A DNA stretch of 64,000 nt from JALZAI01 sp038207565 (lineage in GTDB: Bacteria > Actinomycetota > Actinomycetes > Mycobacteriales > Jatrophihabitantaceae). The stretch spans positions 248,001 through 312,000 of the forward strand of contig JBBQZQ010000001.1 in the NCBI GenBank assembly GCA_038207565.1, written 5' to 3'. Below, piece after piece: positions 26,242 through 34,542 of the stretch; the first letter of the stretch is position 1; each line of letters opens with the position of its first letter. The translations under genes and the position numbers were made by a program. Under the pieces are notes generated by a model. It saw only the letters and a program-made list of their open reading frames with translations, searched no databases and was not told the DNA's origin.

Positions 26242-26506
26242 CGGCGGCCTCGAAGATCGCGTCCCAGGTGTGCGGCAGTTCGTCATCGGCCGGGTCGGGA
26301 GCCGGCATCGCAAGATGCAGCACCATCTCCTCGGCGCGCAGCCGCGCCATGCCGCGATGACCGACCCGCGTCATGAAGTCCTCATCGCTGTTGTACTCCG
26401 GCGGCAGCAGCTCGAACTCGATCCGCGCAACCTCATCGCTCATCCAGAGTCCGAGCTCCCCGAAGAAGATCGCCGGCTCATCGATCACTTCGTACTGCTC
26501 CGGCAA
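26195..26506 (-). CDS. hypothetical acidic protein
   Basis: 103 aa starting MPEQYEVIDEPAIFFGELGLWMSDEVARIEFELLPPE. It is rich in Glu/Asp with a Met/Pro-rich middle (HLAMPAPDPADDELPHTWDAIFEAA). No known domain is recognised. It follows the gene at 26549-26854 after 42 bp on the same strand, so the two form a probable pair. Their location directly downstream of tRNA-fMet and an excisionase-like gene suggests cargo of an integrated element. Confidence 0.5.
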   Translation of the reverse strand: MPEQYEVIDEPAIFFGELGLWMSDEVARIEFELLPPEYNSDEDFMTRVGHRGMARLRAEEMVLHLAMPAPDPADDELPHTWDAIFEAAVIDVDDVVLPRRPPR

Positions 26507-26548
26507 CCCACTCCCGCCAGTGCCGCATCGCTCGCCCGCCGTAGGTGT

Positions 26549-26854
26549 TCACGCCTCCTCCAGGTGGCTCCGAGCGACGCCGACTAGCGACAGCACCTCG
26601 TGCACGACGGGGTCAGGATCGAGACCCGACAACTCCGCCGTGACGCGATCCAGGAGCGAGACGATCGCGCGGGGATGGTCCGTGACCTGTGGCAGCTCGC
26701 GCGCCGTTAAGCCGAGTAGCGCCCGCAACCTGTTCGCCGCCACGCCGCACAAGATCGGCACGCTCGCGTCCACCGACTCGACGTCGCGCGCGATCGATTC
26801 AAGGCAACCGGCCGAGCTCAAAAGTGCCAAGTTCACGCTGCTGGTCTCGTTCAT
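26549..26854 (-). CDS. hypothetical helical protein
   Basis: 101 aa from ATG (MNETSSVNLALLSSAGCLESIARDVESVD). The upstream extension to 26977 has atypical composition and is not favoured. Mostly alpha-helical, with NRLRALLGLTARELPQVTDHPRAIVSLLDRVTAEL in the middle. No recognised domain. It is probably transcribed with the downstream acidic protein gene. Confidence 0.5.
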   Translation of the reverse strand: MNETSSVNLALLSSAGCLESIARDVESVDASVPILCGVAANRLRALLGLTARELPQVTDHPRAIVSLLDRVTAELSGLDPDPVVHEVLSLVGVARSHLEEA

Positions 26855-27008
26855 GGTTCGACCCTCAGGCTGCGAACCGCAGCGAGGCAAGCCACTCTGG
26901 CTGATCTGTGGATAGCGAGCGCAGATCGCCGAATAGAGCGCGTGCCGGTCGGCCTTTTTCGACGACCCGAGTGTCAATATGTGCGACCGAACTGGCGTTT
27001 CGCTAACA

Positions 27009-27032
27009 GCAGGCGCAGGCGCAGGCGCAGGC
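27009..27032. repeat. hexanucleotide tandem repeat (GCAGGC)x4
   Basis: Four perfect copies of GCAGGC in an otherwise gene-free stretch (26855-27144) between the hypothetical pair and the ArsR gene. It would encode Ala-Gly repeats in one frame, but no convincing gene covers it. Confidence 0.85.
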
Positions 27033-27144
27033 GCGGAAAGGGAGCTCGGTGTGGGACTGTCCCACCGGAACCAACCCGCGGATCGCCCAGCGGATCAGGT
27101 GGCGGTGTCCGTCGTGGCGAAGGCGTCAACCGTGGCTGATGTGG

Positions 27145-27522
27145 TCATTCGTCCGCGTCGGAGGTGTGGGTCAGCGCTATCAGCTGGCGCAGGCAGTGAT
27201 CACGCAGTGGGGCGGGGAAGTCGTCGGCGAGGCGGTTGTAGACGACGCGGCCGGCTTTGCGGGTGACGAGCAGGCCTGCGGTGCGCAGTAGCCGTAGGGC
27301 GTAGGAGACGGAGTCCTCGCTGACGTCGAGCGCTAGGGCGAGGTCGCCGACGCACAACTCCTCGGCGACGTCGAGGGCGTAGATCAGGCGCAGTCTGACG
27401 GGGTCGGCCATGAGCGAGAGCAGTCCGGTCAAGCGGGCGGCGTCCTCGGCGGAGGGGAGTCGTGAGCGGGCGTGGGCGACCCGTTCGGCGTCGATCGGGT
27501 GGTCGTGGTCGGTGACGCTCAT
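27145..27522 (-). CDS. ArsR/SmtB-family metal-responsive repressor
   Basis: 125 aa. It has a winged helix with LMADPVRLRLIYAL, the ELCVGDLALALDVSEDSVSYALRLLRTAGLL recognition region and the RKAGRVVYNRLAD wing. The metal site of many relatives (ELCVCDL) is here ELCVGDL with only Cys57; His109, Cys110 and His119 near the C-terminus could complete a site. It overlaps the stop of the permease gene upstream by 4 bp (ATGA), so it is the second gene of that operon and probably autoregulates it. The metal is not predictable with confidence; copper, cadmium or arsenic are candidates. Confidence 0.88.
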   Translation of the reverse strand: MSVTDHDHPIDAERVAHARSRLPSAEDAARLTGLLSLMADPVRLRLIYALDVAEELCVGDLALALDVSEDSVSYALRLLRTAGLLVTRKAGRVVYNRLADDFPAPLRDHCLRQLIALTHTSDADE

Positions 27523-29087
27523 CGGGCCCCTCCGTGCAGGGTGTTGACGTCCGCCCGGTCGGCACCCGCGGGCTCAGCGTAGACGTCAGGGTCGGCTTCG
27601 AACGTCGCGCGACACCCGGGGCCGCAGAACAGGTAACGGCGGCCGTCGTGCTCGACGGAATGGGCCGTCGCGGGGTCGACCGACATGCCGCAGACCGGAT
27701 CTATCTCGGTGTGATCACCGGCCGCGGTGTTGCCGGCGGCGTTGGCGTGCGCGTCAGCATTGGGTGTGCGCGGGAACCGATCCGGCTCGGCGTCGTAGCG
27801 GTGCGCGCAGTGGTCGGAGCAGAAGTGGATCCGCTGCCCGTGGGCGCTGCGTTCGGCGGGGGCGTGTGCGATCTCGACCTGCATGCCGCAGACCGGGTCC
27901 TTGGCGTACTGGTCGCTGGTGGTGTCGCGGTGGCGGTAGAGCCAGTAGATGGCCGCGAATGCGGCCAGCGCGAGGATGTTGAGAACGGTGGTGTAGTTCC
28001 ACTGGAACCCGGTGTGGATGATCATCGTCGGCCGGGTGGGGTCGGGGATGCCGACGAGGCGGAAGAGGTACTCGACCGCGAGGCCGCCGATGCTCATGAC
28101 GGCCCAGAAGATGCCGAGGATCCGCAGCGTGATCGCGGTGCCATAGTACTTGCGGTAGATGGAGAGCAGCGGCAGGGTGATCAGGTCGGCGAACACGAAC
28201 GACACGACACCGCCGAAGCTGATGCCGCCCTGCCACAGTGCGGCCGCGAGGGGGACGTTGCCGACCGAGCAGACAAAGCTGATGATCGCCAGGAACGGGC
28301 CGAGGACCACGTTCTCCAGGGAGGACCAGAACCCGTGGCCGGTCAGGAACAGCGAGCGCCAGAATCCGGTCGGGACCAGCGCGGCGAGGAAGCCGGCGAC
28401 CACGAATCCGATGACCAGTTCCTTGCGCAGCATGGAGAGGTCGCTGATCGTGTAGCCCGATGCGTCGCCCCAGCCCTTGCGTGAGCGCAGCCGACGGCGC
28501 AGTGGCTCCGGCGCAAGTAGGTCGTCGTCGTGGGTCTCGTCGTGGCCGCCGGTGTGGTCGCTTCCGTGACCCGCGTGCACGTTCGGCTCGACGTCATCAG
28601 GCTCGGAGGTACGGGTGTCGTCGTTGAGGCGATCGCGGGCGTCGCTGATCCAGGCTTCGGGGATCAACCGCGGAACGACCAGACCGAGCAGGATGATCAT
28701 GATGGCGCCCCCGACGAACTCGGCCAGGGCGAACTGCCAGCCGATCAGCAGCCACAACACGATGCCCAGTTCCACGACGAGATTCGTCGAGGCGACCATG
28801 AATACCATGGCGGCCGTGAAATCAGCGCCGCGCGCGAATAGAGTCTTCGCGAGAGCCGAGGAGGCGTAGGAACACGAGGAGCTGATCACCCCGAAGAACG
28901 ACGACCTCACCAACGTCTGCGGCCGGTGATCGCCCAGTGCGCGTTGCATCTCCGTGCGCGACACGAACGCCTGCACCGCGCCGGACAACGCAAATCCGAG
29001 CACCAGCGCCCACAGCGTCTCCCAGAACATGAAAAACGCCTCGTCCAGGCCATGCCAAACCCCGCTGAACAGCGACACTGCGACCAC
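27519..29087 (-). CDS. DUF318/ArsP-type permease with His-rich loop and two YHS metal-binding domains
   Basis: 522 aa from a GTG start. Eight or more membrane helices with the permease signature SSFFGVISSSCSYASSALAKTLF and a second repeat GPFLAIISFVCSVGNVPLAAALW (COG0701 type). A His/Asp-rich cytoplasmic loop (HAGHGSDHTGGHDETHDDD) separates the halves. The C-terminus carries two YHS domains, each with DPVCGM and a distal CxxxC-type pair (FCSDHCAHRYD and FCGPGCRATFE), which bind soft metals. It is probably an inner-membrane heavy-metal exporter regulated by the overlapping ArsR gene. It faces a DUF6153 gene across 110 bp. Confidence 0.85.
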   Translation of the reverse strand: MVAVSLFSGVWHGLDEAFFMFWETLWALVLGFALSGAVQAFVSRTEMQRALGDHRPQTLVRSSFFGVISSSCSYASSALAKTLFARGADFTAAMVFMVASTNLVVELGIVLWLLIGWQFALAEFVGGAIMIILLGLVVPRLIPEAWISDARDRLNDDTRTSEPDDVEPNVHAGHGSDHTGGHDETHDDDLLAPEPLRRRLRSRKGWGDASGYTISDLSMLRKELVIGFVVAGFLAALVPTGFWRSLFLTGHGFWSSLENVVLGPFLAIISFVCSVGNVPLAAALWQGGISFGGVVSFVFADLITLPLLSIYRKYYGTAITLRILGIFWAVMSIGGLAVEYLFRLVGIPDPTRPTMIIHTGFQWNYTTVLNILALAAFAAIYWLYRHRDTTSDQYAKDPVCGMQVEIAHAPAERSAHGQRIHFCSDHCAHRYDAEPDRFPRTPNADAHANAAGNTAAGDHTEIDPVCGMSVDPATAHSVEHDGRRYLFCGPGCRATFEADPDVYAEPAGADRADVNTLHGGAR

Positions 29088-29197
29088 CTCTCCATCAAAT
29101 CAGAACACCCGTACGGACCTACGGATGTCCAAGGACAGGTCTACGCCTTCCGTCACAAAGTTGCAAGCCCGCACGGCCATACGGATATCGTGGGGGG

Positions 29198-29689
29198 ATG
29201 CAGCAGAGGTCACCTCGTCGATGGGCGGCGCGTGCGCTCTTGGTGTTGCTGACCCTGCTTGGTCTGGTGGGCATGCACGGTCTACCCGATGCCATGACGA
29301 GTTCGGGCGGTGCGACGACCACGCCGACGGGTGCGGCAATGTCGCCATCACTTACTCCGACCACGACCATGACCGTGGCGATGCGTCAGTCAATTTCGCC
29401 GCGACGTGCGCACCACGCGGATCCCGTCACCCGCCGCCCCGCTAATGTCCCCCGCCACGACGCCCGGGTCCCGGGGCGCAGCCTTTCCGCGCCGATGGGC
29501 TGCGCGATGAATCACGCTGACTGTGTCGCGACGGTGTCGGAACCCGGACACAACACCGCTCCCGGCCCTGTGCTCAGCGCCGCGGCTACCTCCGGCATGC
29601 CGATACCGTCCCAGCCGCGCACTTCGGCCCGGGGGCCCCGGGCCCCTCCAGCCGTATCGCTCATTGGACTGGGGATCAGCCGGACATGA
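29198..29689 (+). CDS. secreted/membrane DUF6153-like protein
   Basis: 163 aa. The N-terminal signal or anchor RALLVLLTLLGLVGMHGL, a Met/Thr/Ser-rich low-complexity middle, a conserved Cys in PMGCAMNHADCVA, and the C-terminal PPAVSLIGLGISRT resemble the actinobacterial DUF6153 family. That family is often encoded beside DUF305 lipoproteins and metal-transport genes. Met, His and Cys content suggests extracytoplasmic metal binding. It is 103 bp upstream of the DUF305 gene on the same strand and divergent from the permease. Confidence 0.65.
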   Translation: MQQRSPRRWAARALLVLLTLLGLVGMHGLPDAMTSSGGATTTPTGAAMSPSLTPTTTMTVAMRQSISPRRAHHADPVTRRPANVPRHDARVPGRSLSAPMGCAMNHADCVATVSEPGHNTAPGPVLSAAATSGMPIPSQPRTSARGPRAPPAVSLIGLGISRT

Positions 29690-29792
29690 ACTGACCTGTG
29701 GCTCGCCCGCGCCCCTAGGGCGGTTTGCGGTGGCCGCATCAGCTCCTCATGTCCCGATTCCCTGCACGACCTGTCCTGAGAGGACACCCACA

Positions 29793-30428
29793 ATGAGCAA
29801 GCGTTACCTCATCACCGCCACCCTCGCCGCCGCGGCCGCAGTTACTCTCTCTGCCTGCAGCAGCTCCGGCTCGCCGGCCGCGCACTCGTCGATGACGGGC
29901 AGCATGTCCGCCAGCGGATCCACGAAGGTTCAGGCCGGTGCGCCGGCAACAGGCCCGCACAACGCAGCCGACGTCAGCTTCGCCACCGACATGATCCCGC
30001 ACCACGCCCAGGCCCTCGACATGGCGAAGATGGCGCTCACCCAAGCCAGCAATCCGAAGGTCAAGCAGCTCGCCCAGATGATCGAGAACGAGCAGACACC
30101 GGAAATCAGCGCCATGTCCGGATGGCTCAAGGGCTGGAACAAGCCGGTACCCGACACCTCGGCAGGCGGTATGCACATGGGCAGCACGAGCATGCCCGGG
30201 ATGATGAGCGACGCCGAGATGTCCAAGCTCGGATCGGCAACCGGTGCCACATTCGACAAGCTGTTCCTCACCCAAATGATCACCCACCACACCGGCGCGC
30301 TCACGATGGCGAACACCGAACTCAGCGCGGGCCAGAACAGCGACGCCAAGACCTTGGCCAAGTCGATCATCGCTGGGCAGAGCAAGGAGATCACCCAGAT
30401 GAAGGCCCTCCTGCCCACGATCAAGTAG
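29793..30428 (+). CDS. DUF305 lipoprotein
   Basis: 211 aa. A lipoprotein signal MSKRYLITATLAAAAAVTLSAC puts the acylated Cys at residue 22. The DUF305 ferritin-like helical domain has paired DMIPHHAQALDMAKMAL and QMITHHTGALTMANTEL motifs, with the His-His pairs as probable metal ligands, and a Met-rich loop (GGMHMGSTSMPGMM). It is extracytoplasmic and membrane-anchored. DUF305 proteins co-occur with copper/silver resistance genes; the Met and His ligands and the neighbours (permease-YHS, ArsR, DUF6153) fit copper handling. A strong terminator follows 14 bp later. Confidence 0.9.
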   Translation: MSKRYLITATLAAAAAVTLSACSSSGSPAAHSSMTGSMSASGSTKVQAGAPATGPHNAADVSFATDMIPHHAQALDMAKMALTQASNPKVKQLAQMIENEQTPEISAMSGWLKGWNKPVPDTSAGGMHMGSTSMPGMMSDAEMSKLGSATGATFDKLFLTQMITHHTGALTMANTELSAGQNSDAKTLAKSIIAGQSKEITQMKALLPTIK

Positions 30429-30442
30429 TACGCCCGAACACG

Positions 30443-30477
30443 CCGTCGGGTGACGCATCCTCTGCGTCACCCGACGG
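30443..30477 (+). terminator. terminator hairpin after the DUF305 gene
   Basis: Perfect 15-bp inverted repeat (30443-30457 with 30463-30477) around loop TCCTC, with no T run. It ends the DUF6153-DUF305 unit. Confidence 0.8.
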
Positions 30478-30837
30478 TGGAACTCACGCCACGCTTCTGA
30501 ACCGACTCTGCCGCGGCTTCAGGTCGCACCTCGAATAGTCGGGTTTGGGACCACGATCTCGTACGCGGTATTGGCGCCGGGAAGTTGCGGGTTCAGCGCT
30601 GGTTGGGGCCGCGCCTTCCGTCGCTGCCATTGACCGGCCTCCCGCACACACGACGGGTATGACGGTAAAAGGCATCTTGCATCCCTCAAGGTGGCTCGTT
30701 CGCGAACGCGACGGGCACGGAGTCCGGTATAGAGCGACCGCGAGCCCGCCGGTGACCTCGTCACGGAGGAAGCCGACGGTCCTGAGACCATCCCGATCGC
30801 AGCGGTGTTACTGCCGCGCCGACCGAGTCCTCCGAGC
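30478..30837. other. 360 bp without a supportable gene
   Basis: Open frames exist on both strands, but none has family-like composition or a ribosome site that would support it. The stretch may be decayed 5' sequence, such as the missing ATPase partner of the broken ABC-2 permease that follows, but I see no recognisable remnant. Confidence 0.5.
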
Positions 30838-31544
30838 GTGAGTCGCGTCGCTGTTGCGACCCGGATGGAACTTCGCGAGCAAACCCGCCGCCCCCTGCTC
30901 CTCGTCCTGTTCGTGGTCGTGCCGTTCTTCTTCATCACCAAAGCCATCTCCGCCACCCAGCGCCTGCCGAGCGTGATCAGCCTTCCCACCGGCGGACAAG
31001 TGCCGACGAACATGCGCGATATTGACGGCGCATTCATGGCCGCGATCACGGTGTCCTTCCTCGCCAGGCTGGTGGGGGTGTTCGTGGTGCGCTCGGTAGG
31101 TCAGGCCGACCGGCGACTAGTGGTAGCAGGGTTTCGGCCCGTCGCGGTGTTGGTGCCGCGTCTACTCGTGCTCAGCGCGGCGACCGCGTTCGTGTTCGCC
31201 GTCTCCCTTGCGGTCACGGCGCTGAGCTTTCAACCCGAGCTGTGGCTCGCCTTCATCATCGGCAACCTGCTGACTGGTCTCATCTACGCCATGCTCGGCG
31301 CGTTGGTCGGCGCTGTGTTGGACCCGCTCGGCGCCACCTGATGCTGTTCGAAGCGATGCTCGACCTCGACATCGAGCAGAACCCGATGTGCGGCACTGGC
31401 GCACCACCGGCCTGGGGCGCACTGCTTCCCGGGTACGATCCGGGCCGCATCATCATCGACGCCGCCTTCGCCGACGGCTTCCACGCCTGGAACGAACTCG
31501 CATTGAGCATGTCCGGCCAGTGGCACTCGCTGTCGCCGTGCTAG
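30838..31544 (+). pseudogene. ABC-2 type permease, frameshifted
   Basis: The first part (30838-31341, GTG start, 167 codons) encodes an ABC-2 permease with about four membrane helices and ends ...GAVLDPLGAT. The natural continuation is in the next frame from 31341 to 31544: MLFEAMLDLDIEQNP...PAWGALLPGYDPGRIIIDAAF is the usual permease C-terminus (expected P..DLGIGQ(S/N)P and LPGYG motifs). The stop TGA and an ATG overlap at the junction (TGATG), so a coupled two-gene reading is formally possible, but homologues are single proteins. No cognate ATPase gene adjoins it. Probably a decaying gene or a one-base sequence error. Confidence 0.7.
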
Positions 31545-31805
31545 TCGTGCTCGCACGCGTAGTCGCAGTAACCGGTCACCGGTCGATGTGAGCGCGCTCG
31601 TAGCGTGCAGGCCGTCTCCTCGTTGGGCGCCAGGACCGCGGGAAGCTTGACCTAATTGCGCTATAGGCCCCAGCCAGAAGACCCGTGAGACGAGAGTCAT
31701 CGGAGGCTCGTCGGGATGAGTCGCCGCTACTCCGAAGTAGCAGTACTGGTGCTGGACATCTATCAGGGAAATGCAGTTAGCTGGGCATGACCAGGAGGTC
31801 GTGCC

Positions 31806-32048
31806 ATGTGTCTGAGCATCCCCGCCCAGATCGTCGAGATCGTCGACCTGGACGAGCGACGAGTCCGGGTCGATGCGGTAGGCGTCGTCAGCGAGGTGCC
31901 TCTCGCCCTTCCCGTCGGCGAAGCCGGGGGCCCTCTGCCCGGCGACTGGGTGCTGCTCTACCACGGACGTGCAATAGCGAGCATCGAGCCGGACGAGGGC
32001 CGAGCAAGAATTGCTGCGTTGCGCGAGATATTTCCTGTCTCTGATTAG
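31806..32048 (+). CDS. hypC: HypC/HupF-family hydrogenase maturation chaperone (lone copy)
   Basis: 80 aa with a perfect AGGAGG 7 bp upstream. It starts MCLSIPAQIVEIVD: the N-terminal Cys2 of the MC(L/I)xIP motif is the residue by which HypC binds the Fe(CN)2CO unit through HypD and delivers it to the hydrogenase large subunit. It lacks the longer C-terminal helix of the second copy at 54149-54406. It stands alone, about 12 kb before the hydrogenase genes, flanked by a broken permease and a gene-free stretch. It may serve the hhyL subunit or a hydrogenase outside the window. Confidence 0.85.
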   Translation: MCLSIPAQIVEIVDLDERRVRVDAVGVVSEVPLALPVGEAGGPLPGDWVLLYHGRAIASIEPDEGRARIAALREIFPVSD

Positions 32049-32600
32049 TTGAGACCTCGCGCAGGCACGTTGCTCGAGTTCACCACCTCGCGTGCCGGGA
32101 CGGACGGGCGACGTCGATGAAACTCCGGCGCATAAATATGCATCAGCGCACCGCGACCGCAATCGTGACACGCGGAATCCTGTAGCCGGTCACGGTCGCG
32201 GATCCGATGTGGCAGGGCGGCTACGCGCTCGCTGCGGGTGCCGCGGGGGTCGCTTCTCTCCTAGGTAGGGCTATGGCGCCGCTCGCGACCCGGGTTTTGG
32301 GGTCGAGGATGGTCAACGGCGTGGGACCGGCTGCGGGGCTGGCTGGGTCTGCGGGTGCGGGAGGTGGATTGTTCCGCTTTTGCCGGCCAACCGGATGGCG
32401 CTGGCCCGGTACGGCTTGGCCGACAGCGCCGCAGGGCTGGGCCGAGTCGCGCCGCACGACGACGCGCTGGAAATGTCTGCGCTGTTGATAATGAACCGGA
32501 TAAGTCAACCCAGCACGGATCGCGTCGAACAACGCCGATACCCTTGTCGGGTGCTTGGTTCCCAGGCACGCGACATGCCTAAGGGGGCCCGCGGTCGACG
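32049..32600. other. 552 bp without a supportable gene
   Basis: Contains Gly/Ala-biased open frames on both strands (e.g. around 32207-32488) that share sequence without family resemblance or good ribosome sites. No RNA gene or clear repeat was seen. The last ~100 bp should hold the promoter of the ABC ATPase gene. Confidence 0.5.
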
Positions 32601-33701
32601 ATGGGCGGCATCATCCTGGAGGGCGTCACCAAGCGGTTCCCCGGTGACGTGGTCGCTGTCTCCGACATTGACCTTGCCATCCAAGACGGCGAATTGATGG
32701 TCCTCGTCGGACCCTCCGGCTGCGGCAAGTCAACAATTTTGCGTCTGGTGGCCGGTTTGGAACGAGCCGACGAAGGGGCCATCCGGATCGGCGGCCGAGT
32801 CGTCACCGACCTTTCGCCTGGAGATCGCGATGTCTCGATGGTGTTTCAGGATTACGCGCTTTACCCGCACATGAGTGTCTACAACAACATCGCGTTCGCG
32901 CTGCGGCCATCCGTGCGGTCCAAGCGCGAGCGTGACGCCAGGGTGCGGCAAGCTGCGGGTTTGCTCGGGCTAGACCGGATGCTGGACAAGCGGCCGCGTG
33001 CACTGTCCGGCGGAGAACGGCAGCGGGTAGCGCTCGGTCGGGCAATCGTGCGTAAGCCCGCTGCGTTTCTGATGGACGAGCCGCTGTCGAATCTTGATGC
33101 GAAGCTACGGGTGCAGACCCGTACTGAGCTACGACGACTGCACGATGAGCTCAACGCAACGTTCTTGTTTGTGACACATGATCAGGTGGAGGCGATGACC
33201 ATCGGCGACCGGGTGGCGGTCGTCCATGAGGGCCGGATCCAGCAAGTCGCAACCCCGCGTGAGCTCTATGCGGCGCCGGCGAATCTGTTCGTCGCTGGCT
33301 TCATCGGGAGCCCGCCAATGAATCTGTTTCCCGTAACTGCGCAGGGACATCAGGATGGCAGGGAAGAGGGCACCGTGGCGACTGTAGGTCCCTGGTGCCT
33401 ACCACTTCCCGAGCTAGCGGTCTTGGATGTGACTGTGGGTTTGCGGCCCGAGGCGTTCGTGGACTCCGAGTTCGCGAGTACCGCCGACGGCGACGCCGTC
33501 GACGTTCGCGTTGAGGTCGTGGAGCCACTGGGGCCTACCGCGCTCGTCCATTTCCATCTCGCGGGCCAGCCTGTGGTTGCGTCCGTGGACGGGCGTACGG
33601 AGGCGAAGCCTGGCGGAGTGATGAGGCTTAGTCTCGCCGCGCGGGAGGTCTTCGTCTTCGACACCTCGACCGGCGAGCGCTTGGTCACCGTCTCCCGGTG
33701 A
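32601..33701 (+). CDS. carbohydrate ABC transporter ATPase (MsmK/UgpC type)
   Basis: 366 aa. Walker A GPSGCGKST at 37-45, the Q-loop in MVFQDYALYPHMSVYNNI, signature LSGGERQRVALGRAI, Walker B AAFLMDEPLSNLDAKLR and switch His in FVTHDQVEAMT. A C-terminal TOBE regulatory domain (residues ~235-366, PPMNLFP start) is typical of sugar/glycerol-3-phosphate importers (CUT1). It is encoded opposite to the permease/binding-protein operon, with 17 bp of 3' overlap with the permease gene, an unusual split. It could also energise other CUT1 permeases. Confidence 0.9.
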   Translation: MGGIILEGVTKRFPGDVVAVSDIDLAIQDGELMVLVGPSGCGKSTILRLVAGLERADEGAIRIGGRVVTDLSPGDRDVSMVFQDYALYPHMSVYNNIAFALRPSVRSKRERDARVRQAAGLLGLDRMLDKRPRALSGGERQRVALGRAIVRKPAAFLMDEPLSNLDAKLRVQTRTELRRLHDELNATFLFVTHDQVEAMTIGDRVAVVHEGRIQQVATPRELYAAPANLFVAGFIGSPPMNLFPVTAQGHQDGREEGTVATVGPWCLPLPELAVLDVTVGLRPEAFVDSEFASTADGDAVDVRVEVVEPLGPTALVHFHLAGQPVVASVDGRTEAKPGGVMRLSLAAREVFVFDTSTGERLVTVSR

Positions 33702-34542
33702 GCACCACCCCGTGAGTGAAAGCACGTTGGGCGACGAAGAACAGCACGACGCAAGGAAGCAGAGCGAGAACCGAGCCGGCCATCAGGTGAGCCCATTGGG
33801 TGTTGTAGATGTCGCGGTAGAAGTTCAGGCCCACGGGGAGTGTGTACTGACTCTGATCGGACAGGTAGATGAGTGGCCCGAGGAAGTCGTTCCATGTTTC
33901 GATAAACGTGAAGACTGTGACGACAGCGATGGCTGGCCACGACTGCGGGATGATTACTCTCAGCAGAATCGAGGCAAATCCGTGCCCGTCGACGCGAGCC
34001 GCGTCGTCGTGTTCGATCGGGATCGTCAAGAAGTACTGCCGTAACAGAAAAATGTTCGCGGCGCCTCCACCAAGCCAGGCCGGTATGGTCAACGGGAGGT
34101 ATGTGCCGACCCAACCAAGAGAGTTGAAAAGCAGGAACGACGGCAGCAGGGTCACCTCGCCGGGCAACATAATCGTGGCCAGAACGAGGACAAGGAGCCA
34201 CCGAAGGCCCGGCGCCCGCATCCGTGCGAACGCGTAGGCAACCGCGCACGAGGACATCACGGTCCCGATGACCACGGGCACCGTCACGAGCAGCGAGTTT
34301 GCGAGGTAGTGCCAGAATGGGATCTGCGTTGTGGCCTCGGAGTAGTTCCGCCACCGCGGCGAAGCCGGAAACAGGCTAGGTGCCTGGACCTGCGACTCGG
34401 GCCGCAACGACGTCAGGATCATCCACGCCAGGGGCAGCAGCACCAATCCCGCACCCACGACGGTGAATCCAAGCGCAAATCGTCGTGTCAACCTGCGGGC
34501 CGGCCTCGGCCCGAGAGCGGCAACCGTAGTGGTCTCAGTCAA
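33685..34542 (-). CDS. carbohydrate ABC transporter permease, MalG-like
   Basis: 285 aa, six membrane helices beginning with FALGFTVVGAGLVLLPLAWMI. The cytoplasmic EAA loop EHDDAARVDGHGFASILLRVIIPQSWPAI contacts the ATPase. It is the last gene of the binding protein-MalF-MalG operon and overlaps the preceding MalF-like gene by 8 bp. It ends convergently over the ATPase gene. Substrate unknown. Confidence 0.9.
   Translation of the reverse strand: MTETTTVAALGPRPARRLTRRFALGFTVVGAGLVLLPLAWMILTSLRPESQVQAPSLFPASPRWRNYSEATTQIPFWHYLANSLLVTVPVVIGTVMSSCAVAYAFARMRAPGLRWLLVLVLATIMLPGEVTLLPSFLLFNSLGWVGTYLPLTIPAWLGGGAANIFLLRQYFLTIPIEHDDAARVDGHGFASILLRVIIPQSWPAIAVVTVFTFIETWNDFLGPLIYLSDQSQYTLPVGLNFYRDIYNTQWAHLMAGSVLALLPCVVLFFVAQRAFTHGVVLTGRR

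Noticed and set aside
31284..32171. 295-aa open frame on the minus strand across HypC
   Set aside because: It runs antisense through the permease relic and HypC, with no family similarity or ribosome site.
32207..32532. Gly/Ala-rich open frames in the gap before the sugar ATPase
   Set aside because: Both strands open with no recognisable pattern; low-complexity, no Shine-Dalgarno.
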